Numbered from the stretch's first letter, positions 1 through 8,057 are shown. The stretch: 19,275 nt of DNA from JBGPHT01 sp041484525 (GCA_041484525.1 JBGPHT010000144.1:1-19275); one strand, 5' to 3'. Translations and numbers: made by a program. The notes: generated by a model not told the origin, from the letters alone.

Positions 1-141
1 GCAAGGCTTCTGGCCGATGTGCGGCGAACGCACATCTTGACCGGTGCGGGATAGCCCGTCCTGGAGGCCCTTTGCTTCGGGACCTTGCGGGCCGTCAAAA
101 TTTAGGTTACGCCGACGGCTCCACTTTTATGTCGCACACCC
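1..141 (+). mobile_element. MITE-like element, copy 1 (left part lies outside the window)
   Basis: These 141 bases match the last 141 bases of the complete 213-bp copy at 15336-15548 (opposite orientation) with one visible mismatch. The copy ends in the terminal inverted repeat at 119-141, which reads CTCCACTTTTATGTCGCACA and then CCC. A perfect 8-bp stem with a 5-nt loop lies at 16-36. No coding capacity is seen, so it would be non-autonomous. Its edge lies 63 bp before the start of the next gene. The first 72 bases are missing because the window begins inside it. Confidence 0.85.
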
Positions 142-204
142 AGCTCCGGCCGTCCAAAGTACGATATTGCACACCCCGTAACCCGGCCGCCGCGGTAGCG
201 TCAA

Positions 205-2367
205 ATGAGCATGCATCTTCTCCGGGCCGCCTGTGGTGTGCTGATCGCTGCCGCCGCCTGCGCTCAGCCGTTCGATCGGACAGTGCGCGATCTGAAATCG
301 AAAAACCCACCCAATGCCAAGCTGGATCTGACCATAACCGGCGCGCGTTTTCACCAGGGCGAGTTGCTGCCGGTCAAGGTGCAGTTCTGGCGTCCGGGCG
401 ATGAGGGGCGCGACAGGATGTGGACCGAGGGCGGCTATCTGCTCGACCCGCCCGACCGGTGCGGCGACCTCTCCCGGCCGTGTTACCTGATGGATCCGGG
501 CGGCCTGCGGGGCGGCGACGGCAGCGTCACCGAGACTGAGTTGAATCGTTTCCTGCCCGCACTGAAACCGGGCCGGTATCGTGTGGCCGCGCTGCGCACG
601 CTGCAGGTCCTGAAGGAGCGGAACGCAGCCTCGGCAACGTACGGCTATTCCGAACCGCACCAGTACGTGATTTCGAATGTGGTCGAGTTTCAGGTGGTCG
701 CGTCCACACCCGAATGGGTGCGGCAGACGATCGATGCATCCGTCAAAGCGCTGAACACGCCGATCGATCCCAGCGGCTACCGCGACTATGGCGTCCGGGA
801 GCGCGCGGCGCGGCAGTTGCGTTTTCTACGGCAACCGGCGGCGTGGGAAGCGTCGCTCGACCAGCTCGACCGGAGCGAGCCGCAGTTGTTGGCCGGCCTG
901 CGTGAAGCCCCGGATCAGCCGGCCGTCTGCAACCTGATGCGGCGGCGACTGGAGGACGCCAAACAATACGTCAGCTATTCGTATCTGATGACGCTCGCCG
1001 GCGCCTGCGCCAAAATGGAATCGCCGCCGGCTCCCACGGCTAACGCAGACATTCCCGAGTGGGCGCGCAAGACCCAGGCGATCGAACAGCGCATGCGCGA
1101 CAACGCGGCCGGCGAGCTCGCTGCGCACCTCGCCGGACGCACCGGCGAAACGCGCGAACAGGCCGTGAGCGCGCTCCTCGATCACGCGCGCCTGCGCAGC
1201 ATGAACGAAACCTATCGTCCGGAGTGGCTGCCGAAGGTCCGAAAGGGGGCGCTTGAATCGCTGCGCACCGCGCGCCTGCGCAGGGAGCGCGAATACCTGA
1301 CCGGCGATTGGGAACTGCTGCGCGGTCCGGACGCCGTTCCGGCACTCGAAGCGCTGCTCGATCTTCCCACTCCCCCTAACGCTTACGATGGCGCTGAAAT
1401 CTGGCGGCTGGCCGTGAAGCGGCTCCACGACATCGACCCGGTGAAGGCGCGAGCGCGCATCCTCGCCGAAATTAGCAATCCGAGGATGCGGCTGGATGAG
1501 TCCACGGTCGCGCTGCTGCCGCCCGGCACGGCCTCGGACCACACGGACGAACTGATCCAGGTGCTGGCCAGGGCTCAAGGCCCGGGTGGCGGCGATTGGC
1601 ATCAGACCATGGCGCTGCTGGCGCGCTACGGCAGTCCTGACGCGCTGCGCCGCATCCAGGCGATTTACGAATCGCAGACTGAGCGCTGCCAACCGGAGTT
1701 GTTGGCCTACTTCGTGCGCGTGGATCCGGCGTATGCCACTCAAATCCTGCGGCAGCCCGCGCCCGATCGCTGTACCCTGCGATATTTCGCGGTCACCGCG
1801 CGGCTTTCCATGAACCCGGCGCTCGAGAAGTTTATCGCCGGCTACCTGACATCGCCCAATGTCGATCTCAAGATGCGCGCCGCCGAAGCGCTCGGCAAGT
1901 ACGGCTCGCCCGCCGCCGCCGCGCCGCTCTGGGACACCCTGCGCTACTTCCACGACTATTGGAAGGACCGCCCCGGGCAGATCGCGGACCATCCCGAAAA
2001 CGAGCACCTCGAAGTCGCGTTGCGCAACTCCGTCGCCCGGGCGCACAACTGGCTGACGCGCGACACCGGCCTGCGGACGATCGCCTCGCTCTGCATCACC
2101 AATCGCTGCGCCGCGGAAACCGAAAACGACCTTGCCGTTTGGCAGCGGCCGCTCGAGATCGAAGTGTGGCTCAACGCCCCGGAGGACTTCCGCGGCTCTG
2201 TGGCGCAGTACGCGGGGCTGCAATCGATCGAGGAGATGGAAGCGAAGCTGGCCCAGTTCCCGGCGGGTGCGCGGCTGCGATTGCGAATCCAGGGGCCGGG
2301 GCACGAGGCTGTGACCGAGAGGCTGCGGCAGTTCGCGGCAAAGCGCAGCCTCATGCTGGCGGACTGA
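205..2367 (+). CDS. Secreted protein with Ig-like N-terminal region and HEAT-type repeats
   Basis: The 720-residue product begins with a signal peptide: basic MSMHLLR, a hydrophobic alanine-rich stretch, and a likely cut near ACA/Q around residue 21. The first ~170 residues look like a beta-sandwich module. The motif KPGRYRV followed by SNVVEFQVV (about 115-165) is common in secreted acidobacterial proteins. The rest is helical, and clear HEAT-like repeats sit around residues 480-590, for example KMRAAEALGKYGSPAAAAPL. No catalytic residues are recognised, so it is probably a periplasmic scaffold or binding protein. An alternative start is the ATG at 211; neither has a strong ribosome binding site. 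It is followed after 21 bp by the sigma-like gene in the same direction. The family recognition is firm only at the level of secreted HEAT-like protein. Confidence 0.8.
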   Translation: MSMHLLRAACGVLIAAAACAQPFDRTVRDLKSKNPPNAKLDLTITGARFHQGELLPVKVQFWRPGDEGRDRMWTEGGYLLDPPDRCGDLSRPCYLMDPGGLRGGDGSVTETELNRFLPALKPGRYRVAALRTLQVLKERNAASATYGYSEPHQYVISNVVEFQVVASTPEWVRQTIDASVKALNTPIDPSGYRDYGVRERAARQLRFLRQPAAWEASLDQLDRSEPQLLAGLREAPDQPAVCNLMRRRLEDAKQYVSYSYLMTLAGACAKMESPPAPTANADIPEWARKTQAIEQRMRDNAAGELAAHLAGRTGETREQAVSALLDHARLRSMNETYRPEWLPKVRKGALESLRTARLRREREYLTGDWELLRGPDAVPALEALLDLPTPPNAYDGAEIWRLAVKRLHDIDPVKARARILAEISNPRMRLDESTVALLPPGTASDHTDELIQVLARAQGPGGGDWHQTMALLARYGSPDALRRIQAIYESQTERCQPELLAYFVRVDPAYATQILRQPAPDRCTLRYFAVTARLSMNPALEKFIAGYLTSPNVDLKMRAAEALGKYGSPAAAAPLWDTLRYFHDYWKDRPGQIADHPENEHLEVALRNSVARAHNWLTRDTGLRTIASLCITNRCAAETENDLAVWQRPLEIEVWLNAPEDFRGSVAQYAGLQSIEEMEAKLAQFPAGARLRLRIQGPGHEAVTERLRQFAAKRSLMLAD

Positions 2368-2388
2368 GCGTGGCAAAATCCTTAGTAC

Positions 2389-3162
2389 ATGATCTACACC
2401 TGTTACGAGATGATCCGGGACTGCCGCGCCGATCGGCCCGAGGGCTGGTCCTATTTCATCGCGCAGTACATTCCCGTGATCCGAAAGTTGCTGACACGCT
2501 ACGACGACGCGGCGCTTCTCGATACTGTTCTTGTTTCCATGCGCCAGCCGGGATTGAGTATGTTCGAATCCATCGATCCGGCACCCGAGCGCTGGTTCGT
2601 CGCCCAGTTGCGCCAGAAAATCCAGTTCGAACTACCGGTGCCGAAAGCCGAAATCACGATCGATCTCGAGACCGTCGCCGCGGCGCTCGAGTCTCTCACG
2701 ATGACGGAAAAGCAGGCCACCTGGATCGAGGCGATGCGCTACACGCCGCAAGAGACGGGTGCGATGTTGCGCATGGCGCCCGCGACCGTCGAGAAGATTC
2801 TGGCGAAGTCGGCCGGCCTGCTGCGCGGCAGAGTGGACTCCTGGCGCCGCACCCTGCTGGTGGATAACGGCCTCGCGCTCAGCCGCGAGGCGGCCGCCGC
2901 TTCGGGCAAGGATTGCCTCCCCGTGAAGGCGTTCATGGATGTGATCGACGGCCGCAGCACCTGGCTCGACCGCGAGCAGATGGAGCGGCATGTCAACATC
3001 TGCTGGCACTGCATCGATCGTTTCTGCCGCTTCCTCGAAGTCGCGGAGTTGATGCGCGGCATCCAACCGCTCTCCGAAGAGGAGGCCGCGCCATTCCGCA
3101 AGCTCCTTGGAATCGAAGCCGCCAAGCGCCCCGCCTGGAAACGGCTCATCGGCGCACGCTGA
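2389..3162 (+). CDS. Sigma-region-4-like HTH protein with C-terminal zf-HC2 zinc-finger motif
   Basis: The product has 257 residues. The N-terminal ~90 residues are helical with weak similarity to an ECF sigma region 2. Residues about 97-147 (LTMTEKQATWIEAMRYTPQE, then TGAMLRMAPATVEKIL) resemble sigma-70 region 4: a helix-turn-helix after an LT-x-x-x-x-A lead. Near the C-terminus H201-x3-C205-x2-C208, with C213 nearby, is the zf-HC2 pattern of zinc-containing anti-sigma factors. Sensor/anti-sigma and DNA-binding parts would thus be in one chain. It is probably a transcription regulator, but no target is evident. It lies between the HEAT protein and a LytS/LytTR pair on the same strand. Sigma activity is not shown; the region 2 motifs are poor. 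Confidence 0.75.
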   Translation: MIYTCYEMIRDCRADRPEGWSYFIAQYIPVIRKLLTRYDDAALLDTVLVSMRQPGLSMFESIDPAPERWFVAQLRQKIQFELPVPKAEITIDLETVAAALESLTMTEKQATWIEAMRYTPQETGAMLRMAPATVEKILAKSAGLLRGRVDSWRRTLLVDNGLALSREAAAASGKDCLPVKAFMDVIDGRSTWLDREQMERHVNICWHCIDRFCRFLEVAELMRGIQPLSEEEAAPFRKLLGIEAAKRPAWKRLIGAR

Positions 3163-3239
3163 CCGTTCATCCGAAAATCCGCCGGTTCGTCAAGTAGGAC
3201 ACGCTTCCCGCCGGACGCTGCTGCAGACTGAACATGTCC

Positions 3240-3256
3240 AAGGAGGGTTTGGAATG
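3240..3256 (+). promoter_or_regulatory. Strong Shine-Dalgarno and ATG in the wrong frame for the kinase
   Basis: AAGGAGG (3240-3246) sits 7 nt before ATG 3254-3256, an ideal ribosome binding site. This ATG opens a 21-codon frame that stops at TGA 3317-3319. The histidine kinase frame is displaced by one base and has no ATG, GTG or TTG between its upstream stop (3229-3231) and GTG 3316. The site therefore probably marks the original kinase start. Confidence 0.6.
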
Positions 3257-3315
3257 CAACGCAACGTTCGATTCAGCATACTTTTGCCATTGCGATTACG
3301 TTTCTGCTGGCGTCC

Positions 3316-4002
3316 GTGATCACGGTGTTCGAGGGTCTCTCGTACCGGCTGCAGGCGGCTCGCATCGAGTTGCGCAACCGCGAGCTGGCCGAGGAGCGCG
3401 CCAACAAACTGGCGAGCGAGGCGCGGCTCTCCTCCCTCGAATCGCGCATTCATCCCCACTTTCTGTTCAACACACTGAACTCGATCAGCGCGCTGATCCG
3501 CGAAGATCCGGCGCGCGCCGAGCGCACGGTAGAGCGCCTCGCGGCCCTGCTGCGTTACTCGCTCGATGTCCACACGCGCCCGCTGGTGCCGCTCCACCAG
3601 GAGTTGCGCATCGTGGAAGACTACCTCGAAATCGAAAAGACCCGCTTCGGCGATCGGCTGCGGTACGCGCTTGTCGTGGCGCCCGACATCGGGGAATTGG
3701 AGGTCCCGCCCATGGCCGTGCAAACGCTTGTCGAGAACAGCATCAAGCACGCCATCGCCGACAGCCGGCGGGGCGGCGAGGTGCGCGTCGAAGCGCGCTT
3801 CCAATCGGGCGAGTTGCTGCTCGAGGTGAGCGATGACGGTCCGGGCTTCGACCTCGGGGCGCTCCTGCCGGGCCACGGACTCGACAACTTGCAGGAGCGG
3901 CTGGCGGCGCTGTTTCCAGGCGCCGCGCGGCTACAGGTGACACGCCGCGAAGGCCGCACCGTGGTGGCGGTTTCGCTGCCCCAGAAAAAGGTTCTGGTGT
4001 GA
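3316..4002 (+). CDS. LytS/YehU-type sensor histidine kinase, N-terminal end disturbed
   Basis: From GTG 3316 the product has 228 residues. The phospho-acceptor His_kinase box HPHFLFNTLN lies at 46-55. The HATPase domain follows, with an N box VENSIKHAI (139-147), DDGPGF (173-178) and GHGLDN (186-191). In the same frame, codons upstream of 3316 encode a hydrophobic stretch (FAIAITFLLASVITVF) typical of a membrane helix placed just before a coiled-coil linker (RLQAARIELRNRELAEE). They have no start codon. A strong ribosome binding site and ATG at 3254 are one frame away, so a one-base loss between about 3257 and 3280 likely separates the start from the body. The kinase autophosphorylates and would pass phosphate to the overlapping LytTR regulator. 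With only one membrane helix, its signal is unknown. Confidence 0.8.
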   Translation: MITVFEGLSYRLQAARIELRNRELAEERANKLASEARLSSLESRIHPHFLFNTLNSISALIREDPARAERTVERLAALLRYSLDVHTRPLVPLHQELRIVEDYLEIEKTRFGDRLRYALVVAPDIGELEVPPMAVQTLVENSIKHAIADSRRGGEVRVEARFQSGELLLEVSDDGPGFDLGALLPGHGLDNLQERLAALFPGAARLQVTRREGRTVVAVSLPQKKVLV

Positions 4003-4730
4003 TCCGCGCTTTCGTGCTGGATGACGAGCCGCTGGCCGTGAAGCGGCTCCTAAGAATGTTGCGCGAGACCGGCCGGGTGGAGTTGGCCGGTTCCGCCACC
4101 GATCCCGTGGAGGCGCTCGACGCGCTGCGGGATCGCGCCCCCGACGTGCTTTTCCTCGATATCCAGATGCCCGGCCTCACCGGCTTCGAACTGCTGGAAA
4201 AGTTGAAGCCACAGCCGGTCGTAGTGTTCACGACGGCATACGACCAGTACGCGCTGCGCGCCTTCGAAGTCAACTCCATCGACTATCTGCTCAAGCCGGT
4301 CGAAGCGTCGCACCTGGCGCGCGCGCTCGACAAGATCGAGCGCCGGCAAACGGGGCCGCCGGAATGGAAGACCTTGCTGGCGGCGCTCCAGCCCTACCCG
4401 GAGCGGATCGCCTCCCGGCTGGGCGAGCGCATCCACATCCTGGATCTGGCGAAGGTGACGCACTTCTTCGCGCGCGAGAAACTGACCTACGCGGCGACCG
4501 AGGCCAAGAGCTACGTGGTAGACCACACCGTGGCCGATCTCGAAGACAGGCTCGACCCGCGCCACTTCTGTCGCATCCACCGTTCCACATTGGTGAATCT
4601 GGAGTGGGTGAAGGAAGTGGACGCCTGGTTCGGCGGCCGAGCCCTGGTTCGCTTGAAAGACGCGAAGGCGACCGAGCTGCAGGTGGCGCGGGATCGCACG
4701 GCGGAATTGAAGAAGCGGCTGGGAGTGTAA
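3999..4730 (+). CDS. LytTR-family response regulator
   Basis: The product has 243 residues. The receiver domain (about 3-120) shows acidic residues D8/D9, phospho-acceptor D54 in VLFLDIQMPG, T78/T79 and K99 in DYLLKP. The C-terminal LytTR DNA-binding domain (about 140-243) contains the conserved run HFCRIHRSTLVNLEWVKEV. The start GTG 3999-4001 overlaps the kinase stop TGA 4000-4002, giving translational coupling of a cognate pair. Length and domain order are those of LytR/AgrA/AlgR-type regulators. The targets are not visible; the membrane acyltransferase gene downstream and the genes upstream are candidates. Confidence 0.93.
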   Translation: MIRAFVLDDEPLAVKRLLRMLRETGRVELAGSATDPVEALDALRDRAPDVLFLDIQMPGLTGFELLEKLKPQPVVVFTTAYDQYALRAFEVNSIDYLLKPVEASHLARALDKIERRQTGPPEWKTLLAALQPYPERIASRLGERIHILDLAKVTHFFAREKLTYAATEAKSYVVDHTVADLEDRLDPRHFCRIHRSTLVNLEWVKEVDAWFGGRALVRLKDAKATELQVARDRTAELKKRLGV

Positions 4731-4740
4731 GCGGGGTCAC

Positions 4741-4822
4741 CGAAAGAATCCGGGGATGCTCCGGGCGACCTACGCGACATGCGCAACCGATACGAAACCA
4801 GGGGCGTCCCCGTATTCTTTCG
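4741..4822. repeat. 82-bp element with 15-bp imperfect inverted ends (REP/RAYT-like)
   Basis: CGAAAGAATCCGGGG (4741-4755) and CCCCGTATTCTTTCG (4808-4822) are inverted repeats matching at 14 of 15 positions, with 52 bp between. The element fills most of the gap between the response regulator and the acyltransferase gene. It contains the ATG 4779 that would give an artificially long acyltransferase. Sequences of the form AAAGAATACGGGGACG are reminiscent of palindromes linked to RAYT transposases; that link is from memory and not proven here. It could also act as a transcript-end hairpin. Confidence 0.55.
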
Positions 4823-4862
4823 CGCTCCTCATCAGCGGTTGGTTCCGCGCAGATTCGCTATC

Positions 4863-5987
4863 ATGGAGACGGCCGGGGCGACTGGCCACTCTGTGAAGCG
4901 ATTTCCCTTTTTGGACTGGATGCGGGGGTTGGCCGTAGTCGTCATGATCCAGTGCCACACCTTCAATTCCCTGGTGCGGATCGATCTGCGCAATGGCGGG
5001 CCGTATGTGCTCTCCCAATTCGTCGGCGGCATGGCCGCGCCGCTCTTCCTCTTCATGGCCGGCATCACGATGGGGTTCCAGATGGAATCGCTCGAAAAGC
5101 GTGAGCTCCGGCGGCTGCACCGGTGGCTGGTGGCGCTGCGCCGCGGCGCCTACATCCTCGGAATCGCGTTTACTTTTCGGCTGACTAATTACGTCTTTTC
5201 CCTGCCCCGTGCCGATGCGCACGAAATCATTCGCGTCGACATCCTGAACTGCATGGGTGTGGGGATGATCGCGCTGGCAATGGCGGCGGTGTTCGATTCC
5301 GCCTCGCGCGTGCGTTTCGCGGTGGCGGCCGGACTCGCTATCGCGGCAGTATCGCCGGTCGTCGCAAACTGGAGTTGGAGCAGCGCGCCCGCGCTGCTTC
5401 ACGAATACCTCGCCCCCACCGGCGGCGGCCGCTTTCCGTTCTTCCCGACCGCGGCCTACCTGCCCTTCGGACTGGCCGTGGGAACCATCGTCAAGCGCGC
5501 GCCGGCGGACCGCTTTGAGCGCCTGATGCAATGGTCGGTCCTGCTCGGCCTGGGGCTGATCTTCGTCGCGCAGTACCTTTCGAACGTTCCCTATTCGATC
5601 TACGCCGCATCGAGTTTCTGGACGGACAGCCCCACGCTCATCCTGATCCGCGTCGGCATCTCGCTGCTGATCATGGCCGCCTCCTACCTATGGACCGAAT
5701 ACTGCGCCGGTCCGGGCTGGAGCTGGATGCAGTGCCTCGGCAGGAATTCGCTGATGGTCTATTGGGTGCACGTGATGCTGGTCTACGGCGATATCGCCAA
5801 GCCCCTCAAGCGCAAGTTGGACATCCCGCAAGCAGTCCTCGCCACCGCGATCGTCACCGGATTGATGGTCGCGCTCTCGGCGGCGTGGCTGTGGTGGAAG
5901 GCGCGGCGCGCGGGGCGTCAGAGCGTTTTCAAGAACGCGATCAGCCCGGCCTTGTCCTCGGGCGAGAGCTTCAAGCCGAACTCGTGA
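4863..5987 (+). CDS. HGSNAT/DUF1624-type multipass membrane acyltransferase
   Basis: From ATG 4863 the product has 374 residues. It opens with the family signature: a basic residue, FLDWMRGLAVVVMIQCH (16-32) with the candidate catalytic His 32, then GGMAAPLFLFMAGI (55-68). About nine to ten hydrophobic segments follow to residue ~350. These features match the heparan-alpha-glucosaminide N-acetyltransferase-like family, which moves acyl groups across the membrane onto sugars or related acceptors; the substrate here is unknown. The frame is open back to ATG 4779, but those 28 codons lie mostly in the inverted-repeat element and are not family-like, so 4863 is preferred. The last 23 codons overlap the opposing cytochrome gene, which suggests that the original stop was lost. 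No clear ribosome binding site is seen. Confidence 0.82.
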   Translation: METAGATGHSVKRFPFLDWMRGLAVVVMIQCHTFNSLVRIDLRNGGPYVLSQFVGGMAAPLFLFMAGITMGFQMESLEKRELRRLHRWLVALRRGAYILGIAFTFRLTNYVFSLPRADAHEIIRVDILNCMGVGMIALAMAAVFDSASRVRFAVAAGLAIAAVSPVVANWSWSSAPALLHEYLAPTGGGRFPFFPTAAYLPFGLAVGTIVKRAPADRFERLMQWSVLLGLGLIFVAQYLSNVPYSIYAASSFWTDSPTLILIRVGISLLIMAASYLWTEYCAGPGWSWMQCLGRNSLMVYWVHVMLVYGDIAKPLKRKLDIPQAVLATAIVTGLMVALSAAWLWWKARRAGRQSVFKNAISPALSSGESFKPNS

Positions 5988-7387
5988 CCCGGCACGGCGC
6001 GGTGCTCCACCTTATAACCTTTGAAGCCGCCGGGTACGTGATCGTCCCGCAGCCGCGCGGAGCCGAACCATTCTTCGAGCGAAGCCACCGAGCCGTCATG
6101 GTTCAGCAATCCGCGATACCAGACACCTTTCAGTGAAGGCACCTTGTATAGACCGGTTCCCTTGCGCGTCTTGAGCGCGCCGCCGGGATCGGTGCCCACC
6201 GAAAGCAGCAGCATGTCGGCCCGGTTGGGGTGGTCTTTGGGCGGTGTGTAGCCCTGGGCGAGCGTCAACTTGTTGTTGGTGTAGAACGGCGGCGTATGGC
6301 ATCCGCCACAGCCTTCGCGTTCGAACACCTTCTTGCCGGCCGCGGCACGGACGTCGCCGGCGTTGGGGTTTTTCGGCGGTTCCAATGCATACAGGTAGGC
6401 AGCAATCGCGAACGACACTTCGTCGGAGGTGCGGTCGCTAATTTTGCGCTGCGCATCAGTCAGGATGTGGTGCGGGCCGAAATCGGCAATATCGCAGCAG
6501 GTGACCAGGTCGCCATAGCGCGCCACATCGGCGGGACCGCGCAGCCGGTGAGTCGCCGTGTGGTCGATGTACTTGCGGTCTTTGATGCCGATGAGGTCCG
6601 GCACCTGCGTGGGGTAAAACGGGCTGCCGTTGAAGCGCGCAAACGTGCCGGCCGGATTGCTGCTCAGAAGCTTGCCGATCTCCTCCTTCGGCATCGTCTT
6701 GATTTGCGCGTGGAGGTCGTCCTTGATCCACGGCACACCAAACTCCCGCCAGATACCCACGGCGAAGCTGTCGCCTGGAAAGAACACATCATTGCCGGCA
6801 TCGATCAGTTGTCCGGCCAGGCCATCGCCCTTATCGTTGAAGGGGGCGCCGTCCAGCAGAGTGCCGTCATCCATGATCCGCGTGTGGCACCCGCTGCACT
6901 CGGACACGGTAAGGGCCAGCCCTTTCGACGTGGGCGCCCAACGCAAGCCGAGTACGGTGCCATCCTTTTGCGGGTGGCCGCCCTTCTTTCTGTACTCCTC
7001 CGCATTGCGAACCAGGGCGATAATCTTCGGATCGTACGACCGAAAGGCCGGGACGTCCATCTCGTGAAACGCTACTTTGCCTGCCGCGATCCACTCGGCG
7101 TTTGTACGGGCGCCGGGCGCGACCAACAGCTCCGGCTTCTTGCTGGCGAGCATCTGCCAGTAGCCCTCCGGCTCGCGGCCGGCAAAGTAGACGGGATACG
7201 TGCGCACCCACTCACCCGCGAGCGTCGCGTAGAATTGCGCCTCGGTGAAATGCGCCGGACGAACGTTCAAGCCCGCGATGGGTGTGGCCCATTCGGCAAG
7301 GTCGCGGTCATTCCAAATGCGCGGCGCCTCCGTCTTTTGAGCGAACACAGCGCCGGCAGACAGGAGCAGAAATCCCCAAACATGCAT
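5918..7387 (-). CDS. Dihaem cytochrome c peroxidase/MauG-like secreted protein
   Basis: The product has 489 residues from ATG 7387. MHVWGFLLLSAGAVFA-Q is a short Sec signal peptide, which decides this start over the GTG at 7405. Two CxxCH haem c motifs are present, CSGCH at 164-168 and CGGCH at 360-364. A further CC pair lies at 297-298. The C-terminal half has the family run KVPSLKGVWYRGLLNHDGSV (415-434), a form of the P-x-L-R-G-x-x-x-x-x-x-x-H-D-G motif of bacterial dihaem peroxidases and MauG. It should act in the periplasm as an electron-transfer protein or peroxidase; the substrate is unknown. It is larger than classic peroxidases (~330 residues), with an extra N-terminal ~150 residues. 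It converges on and overlaps the acyltransferase gene. Confidence 0.85.
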   Translation of the reverse strand: MHVWGFLLLSAGAVFAQKTEAPRIWNDRDLAEWATPIAGLNVRPAHFTEAQFYATLAGEWVRTYPVYFAGREPEGYWQMLASKKPELLVAPGARTNAEWIAAGKVAFHEMDVPAFRSYDPKIIALVRNAEEYRKKGGHPQKDGTVLGLRWAPTSKGLALTVSECSGCHTRIMDDGTLLDGAPFNDKGDGLAGQLIDAGNDVFFPGDSFAVGIWREFGVPWIKDDLHAQIKTMPKEEIGKLLSSNPAGTFARFNGSPFYPTQVPDLIGIKDRKYIDHTATHRLRGPADVARYGDLVTCCDIADFGPHHILTDAQRKISDRTSDEVSFAIAAYLYALEPPKNPNAGDVRAAAGKKVFEREGCGGCHTPPFYTNNKLTLAQGYTPPKDHPNRADMLLLSVGTDPGGALKTRKGTGLYKVPSLKGVWYRGLLNHDGSVASLEEWFGSARLRDDHVPGGFKGYKVEHRAVPGHEFGLKLSPEDKAGLIAFLKTL

Positions 7388-7454
7388 GCGGGGACGATAG
7401 CACAATCGAGCCGTAGGGAATTGTCCGACCGCCTGCAGACTAAGCGGCGAAGGG

Positions 7455-7631
7455 CTATGAATCGGAGGAAGCGGCGCTGTTGCCCTTAGGCTGCGGACTC
7501 TCTTCCGTCTGCGTCCGGGCCTGGGACCGCGAATCGCGGTTCCGGTCGGCCAGGCGTTCCAGATGCGCTATGGCCTCGTCCAGCAGGGCGAGTTCGTTGC
7601 GCAACTCGAGAATCATCCGTTCGATTTCCAT
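7455..7631 (-). CDS. Small charged coiled-coil protein downstream of the PilZ gene
   Basis: The product has 58 residues starting MEIERMILELRNELALLDEA. The first ~33 residues form one amphipathic helix with heptad-like leucines and isoleucines. The C-terminal part is polar and probably disordered (QARTQTEESPQPKGNSAASS). ATG 7631 follows the PilZ stop (7634-7636) after two bases, which favours a translationally coupled operon and this start over longer options inside the PilZ gene. No function is recognised; its position suggests a partner or cofactor of the PilZ protein. Confidence 0.6.
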   Translation of the reverse strand: MEIERMILELRNELALLDEAIAHLERLADRNRDSRSQARTQTEESPQPKGNSAASSDS

Positions 7632-7633
7632 GC

Positions 7634-8050
7634 CTAGCCCACGTACTCCGAGCCGCATGCCCGCATCGTAGCCACCGAGCTTCGGGTGCGGAATTCGTGC
7701 CGCGTAGTCCTCACCGCGGTTCGCGTTCCCTGAGAGCGCACGATATGTCCAACCAACCAAAGCTTCAACCATATTGTATCGTTCAAACGAGCCGGCCACG
7801 CGACGGAGACCTCGACGGTCGATCCCACGGGCAGCTCGGCGTCAGAATCAAAAAGCAAACCTCCGGCCGAGAGATTGACGCTCTGGCCGATTCCCGCAAG
7901 AACACCTTTGCCTTGGCCTTCGATCACTTTGTAGGTGACGCCGGCTTCGGTTGGGTACCTGCGAGTCTTTCGCCGGCCCTCGGGTGTAGCGTCGCATCGA
8001 GGCACGGACTTTCCACCGGACCGAGCCTCGATGCGACCACTGGCTGTCAT
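7634..8050 (-). CDS. PilZ-domain protein (probable c-di-GMP binding)
   Basis: The product has 138 residues. A PilZ domain spans about 25-128. It shows the RxxxR motif in RRKTRRYP (26-33) and the [DN]xSxxG motif in NLSAGG (N59, S61, G64). The beta-barrel continues with LPVGSTVEVSVAWPARL and LVGHIVRSQGTRTAV. This length and domain layout are common for stand-alone PilZ proteins in Acidobacteria, which are thought to relay c-di-GMP to motility, secretion or polysaccharide systems. A Shine-Dalgarno GGAGGG lies 7 nt before the ATG. The following gene on the same strand starts 2 nt after its stop. The output partner is unknown. Confidence 0.85.
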   Translation of the reverse strand: MTASGRIEARSGGKSVPRCDATPEGRRKTRRYPTEAGVTYKVIEGQGKGVLAGIGQSVNLSAGGLLFDSDAELPVGSTVEVSVAWPARLNDTIWLKLWLVGHIVRSQGTRTAVRTTRHEFRTRSSVATMRACGSEYVG

Positions 8051-8057
8051 CGGCGTT

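Noticed and set aside
110..141. Outward promoter from copy 1 driving the HEAT-repeat gene
   Set aside because: TTTTATGT is a weak -10 candidate without a matching -35, so I cannot support it from sequence.
826..2376. 516-codon minus-strand frame opposite the HEAT-repeat gene
   Set aside because: No family resemblance, and arginine-, glutamine- and histidine-rich composition typical of antisense of GC-rich coding sequence.
3254..3319. Programmed -1 frameshift making the kinase from ATG 3254
   Set aside because: No X-XXY-YYZ slippery heptamer occurs in the needed phase, so a base loss or sequencing error is simpler.
6230..7489. 419-codon plus-strand frame opposite the cytochrome gene
   Set aside because: The minus strand carries a signal peptide and two CxxCH motifs in one frame; the plus strand has no recognisable domain.
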